DNA of 64,000 nucleotides from Diphasiastrum complanatum. Lineage: Eukaryota; Streptophyta; Lycopodiopsida; Lycopodiales; Lycopodiaceae. The stretch spans positions 4,111,799-4,175,798 of the forward strand of contig CM055101.1 in assembly GCA_029204225.1 (NCBI GenBank). Reading direction: 5' to 3'. Below, piece by piece: positions 1 through 12,185 of the stretch (position 1 is the stretch's first letter; each line of letters starts with the position of its first letter). Position numbers and translations under genes: made by a program. Below the pieces are notes generated by a model that had not been told where the DNA came from, did not search any database, and saw only the letters and a list, made by a program, of their open reading frames with translations.

Positions 1-480
1 CATGTCTGTTGGACATGAGCCCGTTCGAGCTCATTTATGGGTTTTGGCTTGCTAGTCCCCAGCTACCCTTGGCATTTTCCAAAAGTACCTAGTGCTAAAA
101 AGTTTTTATTCAAATGCAAGCAAAGCTAGAGTTGGCACAATTAAGTTTGTGCAAGGCTCAAGACTGAGTGGAGGCTTATGTTCATGCAAATCTTACTTAT
201 AGGCAATCTGATGTGACACAATGAGGTGGCTTATAAGCTACTACCTAAGGATGCAAGGTGCATCTAGTGTTTCATGTAAAAAAAATGCTTGCATGCTGGT
301 GATAACTTGGTAGGTCATGTGGTCGCACTCCAGGAGAGAGATACAGTGGCCCATGGGCCGAAGCATATCTTAGAGTGGAGGCAGAGGGGAGTGCAAAATC
401 GTGTCCTCCAGGAATAGCTCGTGGTGTGGAAAAGACTACCATTGTCGAAAGCAACCAACGAGAGTCATTCATGGCTACAA
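1..480 (+). pseudogene. Decayed gypsy chromovirus pol 3' end (integrase tail and chromodomain)
   Basis: The first bases translate to SPFELIYGF, the conserved end of the gypsy integrase core. About 230 bp later a broken HLVFHVKK segment matches the pre-chromodomain linker (VFHVSKLKK in the minus-strand element at 15023-15253). Positions 320-420 resemble its chromodomain start (RLLQEYLVTWKE there), but stops and frame changes interrupt it throughout. The element enters from outside the window, and no LTR or polypurine tract is seen before the LINE sequence that starts near 490. It is an old, non-functional remnant. Confidence 0.6.
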
Positions 481-489
481 CGTGCTTAT

Positions 490-1320
490 CCTGAATTTTT
501 CAATCAGGATCGATGACTTTCTCAAGGTGGGATGGCATCTTAGGACCCGAGGATGAAAGACTGATACACCATGTCTCTGTTGCATATAAGGCTATGGGGG
601 TGACAATGGTATCAAAAAGTCTACCCTTACTCCGAGCATCCTGCATGGACATTCGGAAGCAAAACCCCTCCAACTGAACAAGGGAGGCATGTCCCTTCCC
701 AAGTCGAGTGGTAGCTGCCTGACACATGCTGAATGTAGAAAAGTATCCCCAAGTAAGTGTATTAAGAGACCACCTCTAGGGCTGTCCATCAAGAATGAGC
801 TCCTGACACTGCCTGAGAGCTCTAGACGTGTTGAAGACCATAACCTTGGTCTTCACAATGTTCACCCCAAGCCCCATCGGGTACAAAAGGCCTGTAAGCC
901 ATCCACCTGCCTCTGTAACCCCTCTCTAGTTGGGGAGACTAGAACCACATCATCGACATAAAGAAGAATGGCAATAAGAATATCACCAAGTCTACAATCA
1001 GATCAGCCTCACTATGAGGTGACTCTCTCTATCTCATCAATGTATAATCCAAAAAGAACTGGTGAAAGAGAACAATGCTACTTCACCCGATTGGTTCTCC
1101 AAATGTGCTCAAAAGTACCACTGCCATGTCGGAAACAACCCAAGACTCTCATAAAGACCCATCACAACTAGAATGATGTCAGTGGAGAAGCCAAGATCAC
1201 GAAGTCTCTGAATAAGCAGGGAACGTGAGTCAAAGGCTTTCCTGAAGTCCACAAAACAACAGTAAACCTTCTCTTTCCTCTGCTTGGCTTCCTCATTCAA
1301 AGCTCGGAGAGTGCAGATAT
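490..1320 (-). pseudogene. LINE ORF2 fragment (reverse transcriptase to C-terminal domain)
   Basis: On the minus strand, 1109-1300 encodes VYCCFVDFRKAFDSR, the LINE reverse-transcriptase block with the first catalytic aspartate (FRKAFD). Positions 500-727 encode TPIALYATETWC, the post-RT segment also present in the LINEs at 32500 and 53700 of this window. The part between lies in other frames, with many stops. The YADD box is not readable. It is a truncated relative of the better-preserved minus-strand LINE at 53000-56785. Confidence 0.65.
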
Positions 1321-1490
1321 GGTTCGTAGTAGAATAGCAAACCCAGAATACTCAGGTTATGCTCGGCATTCTTTTGGCTTCGAGAGAGATGTGTTAGATT
1401 ACTACAAAGAGATCAAGGAACCCTTGAGAAAGGCAGCAGAGTTACAGTATTGCAGACTCCAATTTTGTAGGTTACAGTTTGTCATGTAAA
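1319..1490 (+). other. Short unassigned open frame (57 codons)
   Basis: An ATG at 1319 opens a frame to the TAA at 1488-1490. The peptide contains SGYARHSFGFERDVLDYYKE and then EPLRKAAEL. It does not resemble the neighbouring LINE or gypsy frames. An AG dinucleotide just upstream (GTGCAG) could be a splice acceptor, so this might be an exon remnant. I do not recognise the family, and chance remains possible at this length. Confidence 0.2.
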
Positions 1491-2166
1491 GTCCACACGG
1501 GTTCCCTTTGATTTTAAGAACAGAAATGATTTATATCAAACCTGATTTGGCTTGTTATTGTCTCTCGGTCACTAGCACAAATGCTTTTGTAATGAAGTGT
1601 GTTGCTATAAAGCAGTTATTATTTCAAAATCATATACTTGAGAGTATAGTTCGAATTAGAATTTCAAAATTTGTTCAAGTTCAATATTCAGTAAAACACA
1701 GTTTCCACTGATGAGTCAATATGATTGTTAGTATGCATGTGGGGCTTACTTTCTATAAGATTTTTTGACAGCTAATTTTGTTCAAATAGTATTTCCACCT
1801 CAAGTTTTATACTTTAGCAGAAGAAAAAATAGAAAAACAAAACATTTTGAGTGGAAAGTTTTTCCCTAAGGTTCCGAATGTTCCAATAAGAATGTCATTC
1901 ACTACGTTCTCACACGTATTTGCACACACAAATACGTACATATGAGCTTTACATTGAGGCACCTATCATGTTAGGAGAAGATGAAGAAAGCCTGCATGTA
2001 TTCTGATTTCCATCTTCTATGAAGGTGATGTGGTATAAGAGCCTTCTCCCTAGATCTTTTGTAAACAGATCAATCCATAAAGGCCTCACGGAGAGTGATA
2101 AGGGAGTCAAGATGTCTGTGTACTTATAATCCAACACTCATATAGTGTTGATCTTAACTTTTATTG
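1491..2166. other. Unassigned AT-rich stretch
   Basis: No gene or element boundary can be supported here. A minus-strand open stretch at 1949-2137 contains WIDLFTKDLGRRL, faintly like the copia RNase H tail (ADIFTKPLGR). That similarity alone is too weak to call a copia remnant. The stretch ends at the 5' LTR that begins at 2167. Confidence 0.3.
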
Positions 2167-2878
2167 TGATGCCATGTATTTCATAAATAACGAATATCCA
2201 CTCGAATAAGACAATATATACTCGAATATGAAGATATGTGCTGGACAACTATATATTATGAAGAGGCCTATATCATTTTTCGGGATATTACTATTAAAGA
2301 CTTGTCTTATATTAAAGGACAACACCTTCAAAAGTGAAACGATGCCTTGAACAAACTTATCCAAGTCACGTACTCAAATCGACTAGATTCGAATCGTCAT
2401 ATTAAACTAGAGTAATTTAAACTCATAGTTAAATTTACCTTTAAAGGTATAATGTCATACGCGTAAGTCATCTATTGGCTAAGCTATTCAAGGAAGCGAC
2501 ACACCTATAATCTCTAGAGGTGTGTTTGTTCGCATCCTACGAAATATATAGAAGACACGACTCTGGTCTAAACCATCAAGAGAGACAGTTTATGTATTGT
2601 AAAAGATTGAAGAAGTGAATAGATTTATTGAAGACTATCTTTTTTGTTATCTGTTCTTCGCACTGCTAAGTATGAGTGATCTCGAATATACTAACAGTCT
2701 TTTCTGCATCACTTAAATTACTCTCAGGTCAGACAGTTGTATTACTACATTTACAGCCGTTGTTGTGCTACCGCAAAGTTGTTCTAACGCACTGTCTTTA
2801 AACTAACTTATTCGACTGCTCGAATACTTGATTCGAGACTCGAATAACGTACATCGTTGATACAGTCTTCCACAATCA
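2167..2878 (+). repeat. 5' LTR of the 712-bp-LTR element
   Basis: It begins TGATGCCATGTATTTC and ends CTTCCACAATCA. It is nearly identical to 8418-9129, with scattered single-base differences (for example ACATCGTTGA against ACATCATTGG near the 3' end). That fits a relatively young insertion. It contains many CTCGAAT/ATTCGA hexamer-like motifs. Confidence 0.85.
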
Positions 2879-2935
2879 TGATCGCCCGGACACAGTAGCT
2901 GGAAACAAGGCAATAACCCAAGCCATCAGCATATG

Positions 2936-3650
2936 TCAAGCCTGAAAATGAGCAACAATCCAAGGAACAAACAGAGAGCCACATGCATAATCATAGAGAT
3001 ATCCGCACCGTAGATGAACAGTAATATGGAAAAACCAGCACCAATCAATAGGTGCAAATGAAAACCAAGCTATACGTAATAACCAGGAATGCCATATATC
3101 CATAGCCGAAAATGAAGCAGTAGTATGAGCAACAGGTCCAAATGAAATCCAAGCGATACATAATAACCAAGAATGCCAAATATCGAGGTAAAAAGGAATC
3201 AGTCGCATGAAAAACCTCTAATGCATAAAAAGCCCAAAAGTGTATACCATTGGCATTGACTGCAGCAAACCTATATGTAGAAACATAAGGTGACTGAAGG
3301 ATCCCTGTATACTCATCTAGAAAGATCCTAGCATATAAATATCCTAGATAAGTAATAGTGACCATCTGGCAAATATCCTCGGATGGAAAATGTGTAACGG
3401 TAAGGGCCAAAGGCGCATGAATCATGTAAGGAACCGTAAAAATATCATGAGGCAGATCACAAACCTCAAGCAGAGATCCATGGAGTAAAGCAAAAGAAGA
3501 TACAACTTGATCACCAAGAGCGAGGAAACCATCAACCGTGGACCTGTGAAGAACCCCAGAGAAATCAACAGGAACATCGGCCATAACGGACTCACGAGAG
3601 ATATAGAGACCGATGGAGAAGATATTGCACGAACCACCGCACCAAGAGGG
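2936..3650 (-). pseudogene. Unassigned coding-like region downstream of gypsy protease
   Basis: Overlapping open frames (3584-3045 and 3208-2936) continue after the protease but show no RT, RNase H or integrase motif. An imperfect duplication of about 85 bp lies at 3057-3185 (shared AATAACCA and AATGCCA blocks), and it makes the hydrophobic peptide repeat YLAFLVIMY / YMAFLVITY. It may be a degraded replacement of pol. Function is unknown. Confidence 0.3.
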
Positions 3651-5420
3651 CTATCTGAGGTATGCATGAAGCAATAGTAGAAATACCACCAGGGTATACG
3701 GCCTCAATATCAATGAAACCAGGAATGACCACTGAATACGATATCTATGATCAAGGCATATAGGAGCAGGAAACACAGCAAGAAGCTGTAAATCCGGAGC
3801 AGCAACAACCTGAGGAAGAGGACGCACAGATGGTGAAAGTGAAGCCGCAACTGATGTACTCTGAATGAAACGAAGAGCTGCACCCTGAGCCTTTGGCAAG
3901 CTACGCATAAACTGCTTCCCGGTAAGCAACAATTGATAGTCACCCTGGGAATCAATACCAGCAAGTGAATGATGCTGACCAGCATGAGTAAAGAAAAGTG
4001 TTTGCTGAGAGAGATCCACAGCAACAGTACCAAGTGAAGAGAACCAGTCTGCACCAAAAATAATGTCATAGCACTCCAGAGGAATGATGTAGAAATCTGC
4101 CTGACCAAAAAAATCACCAATGCGATAATCCAAGCCCTAAAACATCTGAGAATTGAGAAAAGAATGGGAATTAGCAACCTCAACGCTGAGAGGCTGGGAA
4201 GTAGGAACAAGTGTCACAAAAATCCTGGTGGAAATGTAACTGCTAATAAATGAATGTGTACTGCCTGTATCCACTAAAGCAATATACTCTCGCCCCGCAT
4301 CTAGAATAATATGATTCACAAACGGAACAACATACGTAGGCATAATAATAGAAGCATCAACTGATAAGTTCTCGCCTAAATATGCATCTACAAGAACCGC
4401 ATACTCATCTAGACGGCTATCAGCAAAATAAGCTAGTGAGTATACAATAGGACCATCATGAAATGTATAACCACATGCCATATGGAGATCTACTGGAGGA
4501 GTAGCCAAGGCATCTAAAAGAGCAACCGTAGACCCACGAATAATATCGAAATAAAGAGCATAGGCGACAACATCTATAGCATGGCGCTCAGGAACATGAG
4601 TAGCATCAAAGTACTCAACAACAATATCAAAGCGTGCAACAGCATCGGCAATAGTAGCAAGGCATACTATATCAGTATCAAAGCATGGAACAATATCATA
4701 GCATGCAACAACATCGGTAGCACCATCAAAGCATGCAACGGCATCAACAATAGTATCATAGCATGCTATATCAGTATCAAGGACCATATCAACCGCAACC
4801 TGTATATGTGAATCAGCATCAGTAGGAACCTGTACATGTGACTCTGACTCACTATGGGATACAATGACGAGCTCAGGTAGATCAATAACTATCTCAAGTA
4901 AATCAGGCAACTCGCTCACACTGTGTGATATAGAATCATCGTCATGTGTATCGCTAGCAATGTGTGAATGAACCTCATGTGAATCACTAGAAATGTGTGA
5001 CTCTATCTCTATTTGTCCTGCACAAGAAAATGGAACCTCGCATATGGAAGAATGCTCACGAGGATAATTATAAGGAGTAGAACTCTCAAGACCTATAATA
5101 TCACTCGTAAGAGCAAGAGGAAGAACAAATACAGAATTATCATCGAAAAATATAAGAAGGCGAAGTACAGGTAGAAAGTCATGCCACTCAGAGATAGGCG
5201 GATGAGAATGGAAATAGTCAAACCACTTCGACGTAGCAAAACCCTTTAAGAGAAAAATTGCATCAAGAATCTTATCAGGACCTGGACAAGTTGGCCGAGA
5301 AGTATCAAAGTAATACTGAAGACGTGTGAGCCATTTGTCGAACATATGTTCAGATGGTATATCACTATTAAAAACAAAAAGATAATCTAAAGGAGATAGA
5401 GACCGAAAATCAGAAGTCAT
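3651..5420 (-). pseudogene. Gypsy gag-aspartic protease polyprotein (frameshifted)
   Basis: The first frame (5420-4137, 427 codons) opens MTSDFRSLSPLDYLF. It carries a gag-like segment (HMFDKWLTRLQYYFD, then SKWFDYFHSH), an acidic linker rich in SHSES-type residues, and a retropepsin active site IALVDTGSTHSFIS near residue 385. After a stop, 4133-3651 continues the protease with CYDIIFGADWFSSLG, the second conserved block (usually YDIILGMDWL). The linker near residues 200-290 holds a degenerate V-A-C-[YF]-D repeat. No zinc knuckle is visible. In a full element this would form the particle and mature the polyprotein; here it is broken and has no pol. Confidence 0.7.
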
Positions 5421-6236
5421 GATAAAAAAATAAAATTAAAACTTAACGAAAAGGAATACATAACCCAATGATCCAAATAATTTTGTAGGTTTTTATTTTT
5501 TATTTATAATGGAGCATAGAAAACGAGATCGACGATGAAAATGAATTATGGAATCGAAATGCAAATGGAACGAAAACTAATAACAAATAACGAAAGACAA
5601 AATAAAAAATGCGATGGAAAACACAAACTACAAAATGGAATGGAAATAACAAAACAACAGCGATAAGCAAAAAATTAAGCTAGGCAAGACACTAATCAAG
5701 TGGACAAACTGAAGGAGAGGACATAAGTCGTCACAACAGGTACGCCAATGAAAAGATGTGACAAAGGCTGCTAAAGAAAAAGAAAAAAAAAAGAGGGAAA
5801 TGACAAATAATGTAAGTAGTACCTCGCAACTGCAATCGAAAGCGTGCTGAAAATGGTAGTAAAATGGAGAGATACCAGGCAGCCACCAAATAGAGATAAG
5901 AGGGGCCTGCAAAAGCAACCAAATAATGAGAGAAAGAAGTAGCAAGTAGTGGAGTATATGGCTGGAAAATGGACAGACAAGTCAGGAAGGTGAGTGCTAA
6001 AAAGAGAAGGTTAGGCAGCCAGCAAGCAAAGCTAAAAAATCAATAGAAAGAAGGTGGAGACAATGCAAGGAGAGGTGGGCTGGGAAAGTGTACAAATAAG
6101 TTGAGTTGTGGACAACAAGCGGAAAGTAAAGTAGGGTGCTGGAAGTAGGTGATGGTGGGCATGAAAATGGGTAGTAGGTGGGCAGCAGTAGGGTGCTAGT
6201 CCTCCTCCAAATGATAGTGATAATCTGCAAAACGAG

Positions 6237-6305
<69 letters not shown>

Positions 6306-6770
6306 GCTAAAGATCCAAGCTAAAGATGGCTGCTGGGCAGCAGCTAGTAAGATCCACAAATGTCTTGCAAAATGATGGAAAAACCGCTGAAAATGGTGAT
6401 GAAGTAGGGCGTTGGACAGCCTCCAAACAATCAGCAAAATGGACAGCAAATCGGTGGAGAAATCTGTCAACGATGGCAAGGTAGTAGGGCGCTGGGCAGC
6501 AACTACCAAAATCCACACATAACCTGAAAAAAAATGCAAAAACCGCTGAAAATGGTGATGAAGTAGGGCACTGGACAGCCTCCAATCAATCCACGAAATG
6601 GGCAGCAAATCGGTGGAGAAAATCGATGAAAGTGACAAGGTAGTAGGCCGCTGGCCAACCTCTACCAAATCTGGAAAAGCGAAATCTGATGAAAAAATCA
6701 ACGAAAGTGATGGGTTAGTGGGGCGTTGGACAGTCTCTACTAAATCTGAAAAAGTCGTGGAAAGGAAAGT
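5421..6770 (-). repeat. Repeat-rich leader of the minus-strand gypsy, with GA microsatellite
   Basis: This lies between the primer site and the gag ATG. It contains a (GA)n tract at 6239-6300. It also contains an imperfect tandem repeat of about 159 bp: AACCGCTGAAAATGGTGATG recurs at about 6382 and 6541, with related GGTAGTAGGGCGCTGG segments around them. The open frame 6800-5997 on the minus strand is produced by these repeats and is unlikely to be a protein gene. Confidence 0.6.
6239..6300. repeat. (GA)n microsatellite
   Basis: About 31 GA units with one GAAA interruption near 6277-6281, within the gypsy leader. Confidence 0.95.
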
Positions 6771-6782
6771 GCTCTGATACCA
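6771..6782 (-). promoter_or_regulatory. Primer-binding site, initiator tRNA-Met
   Basis: The plus strand reads GCTCTGATACCA, the complement of TGGTATCAGAGC. This is the usual plant retroelement site for priming minus-strand cDNA from initiator tRNA-Met. It directly abuts the LTR end at 6783, which fixes the minus orientation. Confidence 0.85.
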
Positions 6783-7146
6783 ATTTACGAATGAAGCCAC
6801 AATTGATCTAGAGCTAAGCTATGAAAGCATCACATAAGCAAGACTTAACCTAGAAAGCAGGAAAGAGAGAGATTAAGGAGACTAAAGAGAGAGATCAATA
6901 TCATCAGTTGAGTAACAAATGACACAGATTCCATACTGATAGCCTAGAGGAAGCCCTAAAAGGAAGCTTCCAGTGGTTAGGGCCCAACTGGGCGGGATAA
7001 CAATGCGCCTTCCAAGAAGGGGCCCAAGGCCAACCATATAGTCTAAGTCTCAATACTGAATAAAAAAAGGGCCCAAGGCCTGCTTATGCATAAAGTAAAG
7101 TAAATGTAAATAAACGTGGCGAATGTAATGAGCCGAGTCCATAACT
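6783..7146 (-). repeat. 5' LTR of minus-strand gypsy (AGTTA family)
   Basis: On the minus strand it starts AGTTATGGACTCGG and ends TTCGTAAAT next to the primer site, 364 bp in all. It shares AGTTAYGGACT, the CCTTGGGCCC blocks and a segment like TCTCTCTTTAGTCTCCTTA with the LTRs at 14598-15057 and 48351-48711. The start is not the usual TG. Confidence 0.7.
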
Positions 7147-7847
7147 AGAAGCCCTATCTAAGGTGAAACACCCACAAAGAAATCAGTCGAAGGTATGTGC
7201 AGCACATTTTAAAGTTTTTTCTGAAAGATTCTGGAAGTGGACACCAAACCATTTTAACATCGAATTGCAATGGCATGTGGATTACTTGATGCTACCAGGC
7301 ACAGTAGGCATTGCTTTCGAAGATTGGAAAACCGTCTAGGAAGAGGATGATGTTATCTGGTTATGGGACCAACTTACAATAGAACAGAAGGGATGTTTAT
7401 GTTGGGCCATAATCCAGGGTAAATTTAAGGTTTCACCATTCGAATCTGTTGAATTGTACATAGGTTCATCCTGTATGTATGCTTTAGAATATATAAGGAT
7501 AAAGGAATATCAGTTTTTGAAGCACGACGACCAGAAGCGCAAATTTTAGAGGAACTCACAATTCAACTTGTACTTACCAAAGGCTCGCATAGATATCAAT
7601 GCATTTGACAACGCAAATCTTCTTATTAACATCAATATGGCGTATCCAGAGCTTTATGATATATATATATATATCAACTGAGAGCCCAACTTTTCTGACT
7701 ATTTTGCGAAGATCAAGCATAATCTACAAGATCGAAGAAAATCTAGAGAACATAAAGCATTCTGTACATATTCATATTGGCAGTTCAGCACATTTGCGGC
7801 AGACTTTATTTTTTGTTTAAAATTTATATACAAAGTGTAAATTTATA
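7147..7847 (+). pseudogene. Unrecognised retroelement reading frame (about 233 codons, three stops)
   Basis: One plus-strand frame stays open from the gypsy border to the TAA at about 7847 apart from three in-frame stops (TAG, TAG, TGA). Random sequence of this composition would give roughly fourteen. Peptide landmarks are CAAHFKVFSERFWKW, NIELQWHVDYLMLPGTVG, DDVIWLWDQLTIEQKGCLCW and ANLLININMAYPELYD. It matches no gag, protease, RT, integrase, coat or movement protein I can name. Its 5' part was probably cut off by the nested gypsy. It may be a lineage-specific gag or an accessory ORF of the 712-bp-LTR element. Confidence 0.4.
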
Positions 7848-8401
7848 CAATTCTCACCTAGGTTCTGTTACACTTTGAAAAGACTCTGAAGCAGATAGAA
7901 TATTAGCATAGAAGTTGTTCGAAGGAACTTTATTACCTGTAAAGTCAGAAGACTTCCGAAATTTACCTATTGGCCGTTATACACGAGTGAAAGAAGAAAT
8001 CTCATTACTCTAGTGCCAAAAATATTTGCAGGTAGCACAAGCATTACACGATGAATTGAATGCATTGTAAATATTTACCTATGACTCTCGAATGTGATGT
8101 TAATTATGTGATGCTGAGTTCTGAAATCCGAAAGATGGTTGAAGGCAATTCAAGTTTTATGTTTGTTCAACGCAACTTTCAAAGATCAACTCGAATCAAC
8201 CTACTTCAACTCCAAATTTATATGAAAAGTAAAGGTCATATATTCGACAAACTGAAGAAACATCTTTATATTTGACCTTACGTTATTGAAAAGAAGAATT
8301 ATACTTGACGCTCAACTATTCAAAGCCATGAATGGATTTTTTTCTAATGAACGAACAATTCTCGAATAGAAGATTATTTGTTCACAAGGATGTTTCACAT
8401 T
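7848..8401 (+). pseudogene. Continuation of the unrecognised frame, shifted and decayed
   Basis: After 7847 coding-like sequence resumes in another frame at about 7918, with KSEDFRNLPIGRYTRVKEE and then QVAQALHDELNAL. It is then broken by several stops. A last open stretch at 8060-8275 (GNSSFMFVQRNFQRSTRINL) is closest to the 3' LTR. The segment probably encodes the C-terminal part of the protein above, but its identity is unknown. Confidence 0.3.
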
Positions 8402-8417
8402 TGAGGAGGAGGATACG
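8402..8417 (+). promoter_or_regulatory. Polypurine tract of the 712-bp-LTR element
   Basis: TGAGGAGGAGGATACG lies directly before the right LTR. Such a tract primes plus-strand cDNA and supports plus orientation of the outer element. Confidence 0.6.
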
Positions 8418-9129
8418 TGATGCCATGTATTTCATAAATAACGAATATCCACTCGAATAAGACAATATATACTCGAATATGAAGATATGTGCTGGACAAC
8501 TATATATTATGAAGAGGCCTATATCATTTTTGGGAATATTACTATTAAAGACTTGTCTTATATTAAAGGACAAGACCGTCAGAAGTGAAACGATGCCTTG
8601 AACAAACTTATCCAAGTCACGTACTCAAATCGACTAGATTCGAATCGTCATATTAAACTAGAGTAATTTAAACTCATAGTTAAATTTACCTTTAAAGGTA
8701 TAATGTCATACGCGTAAGTCATCTATTGGCTAAGCTATTCAAGGAAGCGACACACCTATAATCTCTAGAGGTGTGTTTGTTCGCATCCTACAAAATATAT
8801 AGAAGACACGACTCTGGTCTAAACCATCGAGAGAGACAGTTTATGTATTGTAAAAGATTGAAGAAGTGAATAGATTTATTGAAGACTATCTTCTCTGTTA
8901 TCTGTTCTTCCCACTGCTAAGTATGAGTGATCTCGAATCTACTAACAGTCTTTTCTGCATCACTTAAATTACTCTCAGGCCAAACAGTTGTATTACTACA
9001 TTTGCAGTCGTTGTTGTGCTACCGCAAAGGTGTTCTAATGCACTGTCTTTAAACTAACTTATTCGACTGCTCGAATACTTGATTCGAGACTCGAATAACG
9101 TACATCATTGGTACAGTCTTCCACAGTCA
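8418..9129 (+). repeat. 3' LTR of the 712-bp-LTR element
   Basis: Same length and ends as 2167-2878 (TGATGCCATG...CCACAGTCA). It borders the non-repetitive segment that holds the CDPK exons. Confidence 0.85.
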
Positions 9130-10646
<1,517 letters not shown>

Positions 10647-11728
10647 CTGAATGACCAACAATATATTAGAACCCATAGCAGACACCATACCTTCAACATC
10701 AACTAATCTGCACAGTTCAGGTCCAAGTAACCAGTTTGCTTCACAAAAGACCAGCATTTGAATATGCAAAGAAAACAATAAAACCCCAACTGACTTGCTT
10801 ATTTGCAAGTATGAAAGTCCAAATAGATTATTGGCAACATATGCACAACTGCTGATATGGCAATATAGATCTAAGATGATGGCATTGTACAAGCAAGTTG
10901 TTTATGATTTCAGACACAGAGATGGTATCTTTAAAGCAATTCACAGTAGATGAGCTACAGACATTCATTACACAATATGGTGGTACAAACAATAGGCTAA
11001 GGAACCTATTTCCATACTGCTATATGCTGATATATGCAGTCTTAATATCCTTGTTCAGTGAAGGTTTGCATCAGCATATTGATTCATTGCTCCGATTCTA
11101 TCAAGAACAAGGTTTGGAAATAAAGTAGCAATCAAAGTGATGGTCTTCAATAGATCTTGACCTTATCAGCACAAGCTGCACTTCAAAGTAGGAGATTAAC
11201 CATTGGAGGTAGTTTCCTCGTACTTCGTACACTTTGTTAGTGTAACCTTCTCATTTCCAAATTTCTTTTGGCAAAGGTTACTTATCTATGTTTTTCCTTA
11301 CTTTTAGATACTAGTAAACTGTTTGTTGTGATAGGATCAAGGGTTGTCCTCGCCCGGGAAAATCCTCGTCTAGTAAGACTTGGCCTAGTACTAGGGTGGA
11401 CCCTCTGCATGCCACGGGTCAGGGAAGGACACTTCCGCTACAGACAATCACACACCACCATCTGCTTTTTGGCGAACTACGTACACATACTGAAAGAGGC
11501 CAGCTAGATTGTATGAGGCTTGTGTGTGAGCCAAGAGACATGCCAGGAGGGCTACGAGGAAGCACATGCAACACATCGAGGAATGGCGATTCTAAGCTCG
11601 TTAGACCATTAGAAATCTATGTTATCAAATCATATGAATTTCATATTAAAAGGCCTATGTTCTAAGTTAGGGGCCTAAGGCCATTAAAGGGCTAGATTCA
11701 ATGTACTCCACCTAAATGGTTGGTGAGA

Positions 11729-11732
<4 letters not shown>
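10647..11732. other. Unassigned stretch upstream of the CDPK exons
   Basis: It probably belongs to the intron or 5' region of the kinase gene. The exon preceding LCEGGELL (ending VYIVME in the family) was looked for on the minus strand and not found. Short plus-strand open frames (10898-11128, 11268-11665) have no recognisable motif. Confidence 0.4.

Positions 11733-11788
<56 letters not shown>
11733..11788. repeat. (TC)n microsatellite
   Basis: 28 uninterrupted TC units, about 400 bp upstream of the LINE ORF1. Confidence 0.95.
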
Positions 11789-11794
<6 letters not shown>

Positions 11795-12185
11795 TGTAGG
11801 AGATGCCTGATTGCGAGCCTCTTACAATATGAACCTGCATATTCTGGATGACACTCAACTGTTGAGTAGAACGTTCGGTCTCTGCAGTTGCAGATGTATG
11901 CTATTTGAGAATCGTTTCTATCCATCGAATATCTTCATATCCCCGGCATACCTCTCCTCTACGCCCAGACTTCTGATGGCCCGAATCTGGCGGATGATCT
12001 GGATCAGCAACAGCGCCTCCTAGAATGCTTAATGGATGCACCTTATATGAGAGGGTGCTGTCCATTTTCTACTATGGATGCTTGAGACCCCGTGAGCCAA
12101 TGTGACTTATCATGAGAGCGAACCAAGTCAACAACGGATCAAGATTTAGCTAAGGCCTATGGACTCATGACTTGGTGACCGCTTA
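11789..12185 (+). other. Possible LINE 5' untranslated region
   Basis: No coding signal. It immediately precedes LINE ORF1 on the same strand and may be its 5' UTR. The true 5' end cannot be set without another copy. Confidence 0.3.

Larger units (their letters stand above)
2879..7146 (-). mobile_element. Minus-strand Ty3/gypsy element of the AGTTA-LTR family, gag-protease part only
   Basis: In minus orientation it has a 5' LTR (7146-6783), an initiator tRNA-Met primer site (6782-6771), a repeat-rich leader (about 6770-5421), then gag and protease (5420-3651). No reverse transcriptase, integrase or 3' LTR is found. At its left edge it meets the LTR ending at 2878. Either the 3' half was deleted or the element was non-autonomous. 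It is nested in the 712-bp-LTR element, so it is the younger of the two or was captured by a later rearrangement. Confidence 0.7.
2167..9129 (+). mobile_element. LTR retrotransposon with 712-bp LTRs, unclassified, probably non-autonomous
   Basis: Two direct copies of a 712-bp repeat (2167-2878 and 8418-9129) start TGATGCCATG and end in CA. They bound 6963 bp. A purine-rich tract GAGGAGGAGGATAC abuts the right copy, which sets plus orientation. Flanking bases share only TTG or ATTG (2163-2166 and 9129-9132), so the target duplication is short or eroded. No canonical primer site follows the left LTR. Inside are a minus-strand gypsy (2879-7146) and then a plus-strand decayed reading frame (7147-8280) that matches no retroelement domain I know. 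Lacking visible RT or integrase, it resembles a large retrotransposon derivative, or it lost its pol when the gypsy entered. It sits 3' of the CDPK exons on their strand. Confidence 0.75.

Noticed and set aside
1949-2137. Copia RNase H tail (WIDLFTKDLG)
   Set aside because: Only one short similarity, no neighbouring copia block and no LTR.
5997-6800. 267-codon minus-strand frame with serine/leucine runs
   Set aside because: It is produced by GA repeats and about 159-bp tandem repeats in the gypsy leader.
2879-8417. Endogenous pararetrovirus in the 712-bp-LTR element
   Set aside because: No movement-protein, coat or RT motif is visible, and true direct LTRs with a polypurine tract are present.
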